18,668 nt of DNA from JANPEZ01 sp031423155 (GTDB taxonomy: Bacteria > Actinomycetota > UBA4738 > HRBIN12), in the NCBI GenBank assembly GCA_031423155.1, contig JANPEZ010000013.1, positions 1 through 18,668 of the forward strand, written 5' to 3'. Below, piece after piece: positions 15,334-18,668 of this stretch. Below the pieces are notes generated by a model. That model did no database searches. It was given only the letters and a program-made list of their open reading frames with translations, and was not told the DNA's origin. A program made the position numbers and the translations under genes. Numbering within the stretch: position 1 is the stretch's first letter; every line of letters begins with the position of its first letter.

Positions 15334-15364
15334 CCAGCGAGCTACCGGACTGCTCCACCCCGCA
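15291..15364 (-). tRNA. Initiator tRNA-fMet (anticodon CAT)
   Basis: The 74-nt cloverleaf folds fully: acceptor stem from position 2 (GCGGGG/CCCCGC), D stem GAGC/GCTC, anticodon stem CTGGG/CCCAG with loop CTCATAA, and T stem ACAGG/CCTGT with loop TTCAAAT. Initiator marks are present: three G-C pairs next to the anticodon loop (GGG/CCC), A11-U24 in the D stem, and no Watson-Crick pair at 1-72. The 1-72 combination is U-G rather than the usual C-A or C-U. CCA is not encoded; CGA follows discriminator A73. The 3' 43 nt coincide with the attachment repeat of the integrated element, so the present 3' half was delivered by that element. Confidence 0.95.
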
Positions 15365-15369
15365 CAACG

Positions 15370-15398
15370 ATGCTAACGGAGTGAAGCGGCACCGCCAA
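15370..15398 (-). promoter_or_regulatory. Promoter of tRNA-fMet
   Basis: On the minus strand TTGGCG (15398-15393), a 17-bp spacer and TAGCAT (15375-15370) form a good sigma-70-type promoter ending 5 bp before the first tRNA base. The leader would be very short or absent. Confidence 0.6.
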
Positions 15399-15459
15399 GG
15401 CAGGCCGGATCTCGGCATGGGACGATGGCCTTGAGACCCGGAGCGAAAGGCACCCGCGC

Positions 15460-17010
15460 ATGAAGACCGTCTCCTCACTGATCGGTGGATCCGCGCTGAT
15501 CGATGCTCCCGGAGGGCGATCTGTCATCACCAACCCGGCCAGGCTCGACGAGCCTGTTGCCGAGGTCCTGCTCGGCGACTCCTCCACTTTCGTCGAGGCG
15601 TGCTCCGCCGCGCGCTCGGTCCAGCCGGCCTGGGCCGCTGTTCCGGCGCCGGTTCGGGGGCGAGCGATCCAGCAACTCGGTCGGCTCGTCGAGCAGAACT
15701 TCGAGGCCCTCTCGCAGCTGATCACGCGAGAGATAGGAAAACCGATCCGGGAATCCCGGGGCGAAGTTCAAGAGGTCGTCGACACCTGCAACTTCTTCCT
15801 CGGGGAGGGACGGCGTCTGTATGGACAGACGGTGCCGAGCGAGATGCCGGACAAGCAGCTCTTCACGTTCCGGGTTCCCGTCGGCGTCGCCGCCATCATC
15901 ACTGCGGGCAACTTCCCCGTCGCGGTGCCCTCCTGGTACATCGTGCCGGCACTGCTGTGCGGCAACGCCGTCGTCTGGAAGCCGGCCGAGTACACGCCCG
16001 CAACCGCGAGCGCCTTCGCCCAACTGATCCTTCACGCGGGCTTTCCTCCGGGCGCCTTCAACATGGCTCTTGCCGACGGAGCCCAGACCTTCGAGGGCTT
16101 GGAGCAGGCGATGGAACGCGGGCTCCTGGACAAGGTGGGTTTCACGGGCTCGACGGATGTGGGGCGCAGGATCGGAGAACTATGCGGCCGGCATCTGCAG
16201 TCGCCATGCCTTGAACTCGGAGGCAAGAACCCTCTGGTCGTGATGCCGGACGCAGATCTGGACCTGGCCGTCGAAGGGGCGCTGTTCAGCGGCTTCGGGA
16301 CCGCGGGTCAAAGGTGTACGTCGCTTGGGACGGCGATCGTCCACGCAGACATCCACGACGACTTCATGGCCCGTTTCGACAAGGCCGCGCGCGAGGCGCC
16401 CATAGGAGATCCCACCCAGGACGTCCTGTACGGCCCGATGATCTCCAGCCGGTTCTGCGACATGTTCGAGGACTGGCTCGGCCTGATCCGCCCGCACCAC
16501 CGGGTCGCCGGTTCGACCAGCGTCGGGCGGATCACGAGCGAGAACCCGCGTGAGGGATTCGTCGGCCGGGATCCCGAAGAAGGGCTCTTCTACCACCCGA
16601 CGATCGTCGATGGCGTCACGATGGACGATGAGATCTATCGGACCGAGACCTTCGGTCCGATAGTCGGCGTGGCGACCTTCACCGATTTCGACGAGGGGAT
16701 AGCCCTCGCCAACGCCCACGGATACGGCTTGTCCAGTTCCATCTACACGCGGAACCCGTTGCACGCCTTCAGGTTCCGCGAGCGGGTGAGCGCGGGGATG
16801 GTCAGCGTGAACAACTCCACGAGCGGAGCCGAGGCTCATCTTCCGTTCGGCGGCAACGGCAAGAGCGGCAACGGTTCGCGCCAATCCGGCATCTGGGTCC
16901 TGGATCAGTTCACGCGCTGGCAGGCCATGAACTGGGACTACTCCGGACACCTGCAGAAGGCCCAGATGGACGTGGCCGAGCTTGAGGCGGATCCGGACTT
17001 CCGGATCTAG
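15460..17010 (+). CDS. NAD(P)+-dependent aldehyde dehydrogenase
   Basis: The 516 residues match the ALDH superfamily. Key sites are Asn151 in GNFPVAVPSW, Lys174 in VWKPAEYTP (cofactor), the FTGSTDVGRRI dinucleotide turn (228-238), general base Glu252 in LELGGKNP, nucleophile Cys286 in GQRCTS, ETFGPIVG in the C-terminal half, and PFGGNGKSGNG near the end. It oxidises an aldehyde to its acid in the cytoplasm. The GNFP and GQRCTS context resembles the ALDH7 (semialdehyde dehydrogenase) side of the family, but the substrate is not assignable. A GGAGCGAAAGG ribosome site precedes the ATG. It is divergent from tRNA-fMet (95 bp between them) and overlaps the convergent UPF0182 gene by 4 bp. Confidence 0.95.
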   Translation: MKTVSSLIGGSALIDAPGGRSVITNPARLDEPVAEVLLGDSSTFVEACSAARSVQPAWAAVPAPVRGRAIQQLGRLVEQNFEALSQLITREIGKPIRESRGEVQEVVDTCNFFLGEGRRLYGQTVPSEMPDKQLFTFRVPVGVAAIITAGNFPVAVPSWYIVPALLCGNAVVWKPAEYTPATASAFAQLILHAGFPPGAFNMALADGAQTFEGLEQAMERGLLDKVGFTGSTDVGRRIGELCGRHLQSPCLELGGKNPLVVMPDADLDLAVEGALFSGFGTAGQRCTSLGTAIVHADIHDDFMARFDKAAREAPIGDPTQDVLYGPMISSRFCDMFEDWLGLIRPHHRVAGSTSVGRITSENPREGFVGRDPEEGLFYHPTIVDGVTMDDEIYRTETFGPIVGVATFTDFDEGIALANAHGYGLSSSIYTRNPLHAFRFRERVSAGMVSVNNSTSGAEAHLPFGGNGKSGNGSRQSGIWVLDQFTRWQAMNWDYSGHLQKAQMDVAELEADPDFRI

Positions 17011-18668
17011 GGCGAGGGTGAGGGGGCCGGCTCGCCCGGCACCGCGCTGGAAGCCAGATCGTTGGCCTGCTGGACGAGGTCCTGCGCCTGCTGCAACTCG
17101 GACTGATACAGGGCGAGGTTCCCGTCCTTGAGCGCCGCGTCGGCGGCCTCGAAGTGGGAGACCGCCTGCGTGAGCAGCTCCGCTATCTGCTCGTCGATGG
17201 TTCCCGTGGGTGGTTCTCCCCCGCCAGTCGTCTCCGCTCCGGTAGCCGCGGCGATCGCGTCGGCGAGGTTGCCCGCCACTCCGACCGTATCCCCGTTGGC
17301 AACCAGCACGAACTTCAGCTCAGGTATCGCGTTCTCCTGCGAGGAACGGACGAAGACGGGCTGGACGTACAGGAAAGACTCACCGACGGGGATGGTCTGG
17401 AAGTCACCGAAGACCACCGTGGATCCCACCTGACCCAGCAGCGTCCTTTCGGAGGAGAACTGTTGGTTCTGGTTCATGCGCCCGAAGACCTGTGAAGGCC
17501 CATCGATGTTCTCGCCCTTCGGGAATTCGTAAGCAACCAACTCGCCGTAGCTCTCCGGATCGGAGTTCGCCGCCATCCAGGCGACCATGTTCTGTCTTCC
17601 GTCGGGGACGAAAGGCATGATCAACTGGAACTGTTCCGTGGAAGAGCCGGGCAGGCGCATGAGCAGGTAGTTCGGGCGCAACGCTCCGGAAGGCTTGTCC
17701 TCGACGGCCTGATCCACGTTGGCCGGGATCGTCGGATCGTCCGGCACCTGCCAAGCGTCCTGATTCGCGAAGAACACCTGGGGATCGGTCACGTGGTACT
17801 TGGCGAACTGCGTCGCCTGTATCTGGAAGAGGTTCTCCGGATAGCGGAAGTGGCTACTCAGGTCGGTGCCGGCCTCCGAGCCGGGAGTGAACATGCCGGG
17901 ATAGATCTTCCCCCACGCCTGGATGATCGGATCCGTTCCTCCGGACACGTCGTAGAAGGTCATCTGGCCGCTGTAGGCATCCGTCACTACCTTCACCGAG
18001 TTGCGGATGTAGTTGGCTTCGCCAGGGAGGGCACTGTTCCCCGTCGCGTCCGAGAGATCCACCCTCTGTGAATACGGATACTGATCTGTCGTGGTGAAGG
18101 CGTCCCAGATCCACACCATCCGGCCGTCAACCACAGCCATGTACGGATCGCCGTCCAGGTCGAGGAATGGAGCCGCCTTCCGGAGGCGATCCTCGATGCC
18201 CCGATAGATCATGATCCTGCTGTTCGAGTCGATCAGTCCCGAGATCACCAGGTTCACGTCCTTGTACTTCCAGGCGAACATCGCCCGCTGCAAGATGCCG
18301 CCCATCGGGATGCCGCCCTCGCCTTCGTACCGGTACTTCTGTTGATCCGAACTGGACGCTCCCTCGTAGTCGATCTCATCGGTGCCGGTGCCGACGATCA
18401 CGTATGGGACGTCGGAGACCTCGCCGTAGTAGACGCGGGGCTCGGCCGGGTTGGGAGAGCCGACGGGAGGGATGTCGCTGACGGTGAAGATCGGGGCGCC
18501 CTCGGCGGTAGCGGTATTCACCTGCACCGCAACCGGTCCGAAGCCGTGCGTGTAGACCAGATGCTTCGTCTGCCAGTTGCCTCCCCCCGGGATACCGCTC
18601 TGGCTTACCTCGCGTGCCGCGACCATGAGGACCCTGGACTGTCCGTTCACGGCGTAGCGATCGACATC
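17007..18668 (-). CDS. UPF0182 family membrane protein, N-terminal part cut by window edge
   Basis: The frame is open to the right edge; codons before the GTG at 18650 continue the family sequence (DVDRYAVNGQSRV), so that GTG is internal Val and not the start. About 553 C-terminal residues are visible. HLVYTHGFG, then PRVYYGE and the central LMRLPGSS.. segment are hallmarks of UPF0182, usually a protein of 900-1000 residues with about seven membrane spans in the N-terminal half. The part seen here is the large soluble domain. A Gly/Thr/Pro linker leads to a helical HFEAADAALKDGNLALYQ segment and a PSPSP tail. The biochemical role is not established. Its TAG shares the CTAG palindrome with the ALDH stop. 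Confidence 0.9.
   Translation of the reverse strand, partial: DVDRYAVNGQSRVLMVAAREVSQSGIPGGGNWQTKHLVYTHGFGPVAVQVNTATAEGAPIFTVSDIPPVGSPNPAEPRVYYGEVSDVPYVIVGTGTDEIDYEGASSSDQQKYRYEGEGGIPMGGILQRAMFAWKYKDVNLVISGLIDSNSRIMIYRGIEDRLRKAAPFLDLDGDPYMAVVDGRMVWIWDAFTTTDQYPYSQRVDLSDATGNSALPGEANYIRNSVKVVTDAYSGQMTFYDVSGGTDPIIQAWGKIYPGMFTPGSEAGTDLSSHFRYPENLFQIQATQFAKYHVTDPQVFFANQDAWQVPDDPTIPANVDQAVEDKPSGALRPNYLLMRLPGSSTEQFQLIMPFVPDGRQNMVAWMAANSDPESYGELVAYEFPKGENIDGPSQVFGRMNQNQQFSSERTLLGQVGSTVVFGDFQTIPVGESFLYVQPVFVRSSQENAIPELKFVLVANGDTVGVAGNLADAIAAATGAETTGGGEPPTGTIDEQIAELLTQAVSHFEAADAALKDGNLALYQSELQQAQDLVQQANDLASSAVPGEPAPSPSP

Noticed and set aside
18648..18650. GTG at 18650 as the start of the UPF0182 gene
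   Set aside because: Upstream in-frame codons to the window edge continue the conserved family sequence, so the gene is truncated by the edge.

Overview
The window looks like a chromosomal segment of a high-GC Actinomycetota, possibly a deep-branching or uncultured lineage. The evidence is a WhiB-type Fe-S regulator, a SigR-type sigma factor followed by an RsrA-type zinc anti-sigma factor, a UPF0182 membrane protein, a MshB/Mca-like PIG-L deacetylase, several GTG starts and very tight gene packing. I cannot place it below phylum from sequence alone.

Layout. 1-1357 (-) is a secreted Asp-box (sialidase-like) protein that runs off the left edge, behind an inverted-repeat-rich leader. 1527-2725 (-) is a two-gene unit: a glycerophosphodiester phosphodiesterase translationally coupled to a small helical hypothetical protein. 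2806-3078 (+) is a whiB-type gene with a perfect inverted repeat in its leader. 3096-7887 (-) is a run of seven co-directional genes: sigR, rsrA, PIG-L deacetylase, PLP aminotransferase, S51-like peptidase, PNPOx-like flavoprotein and endonuclease III. Nearly every junction is a 4-bp start/stop overlap, so this is probably one transcript or two coordinated ones, with the thiol-stress sigma factor at its head. 7961-9952 (+) is ftsH, divergent from sigR. 9956-12806 (-) holds a CysRS-tail/GT2 glycosyltransferase fusion, a stand-alone cyclic-nucleotide-binding-domain protein and a secreted M1-family metallopeptidase that may be translated from a leaderless mRNA.

12921-15333 is a small degenerate integrative element inserted in the initiator tRNA gene. 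The intact tRNA-fMet lies at 15291-15364 (-). A perfect 46-bp copy of its 3' part (anticodon loop to 3' end) sits 2.37 kb away at 12921-12966. Just inside the intact tRNA is the C-terminal remnant of a tyrosine integrase. The only intact cargo gene is a secreted protein with seven Rax2-like repeats, probably a seven-bladed beta-propeller. Each tRNA copy is followed by its own terminator-like hairpin, so the element appears to have carried a replacement tRNA 3' end plus a terminator.

Right of the tRNA, an aldehyde dehydrogenase (15460-17010, +) converges on a UPF0182 protein (17007-18668, -, cut by the right edge). Both genes stop inside the same CTAG palindrome. The tRNA-associated element, its single propeller cargo and the CysRS-tail/GT2 fusion are the most unusual features.
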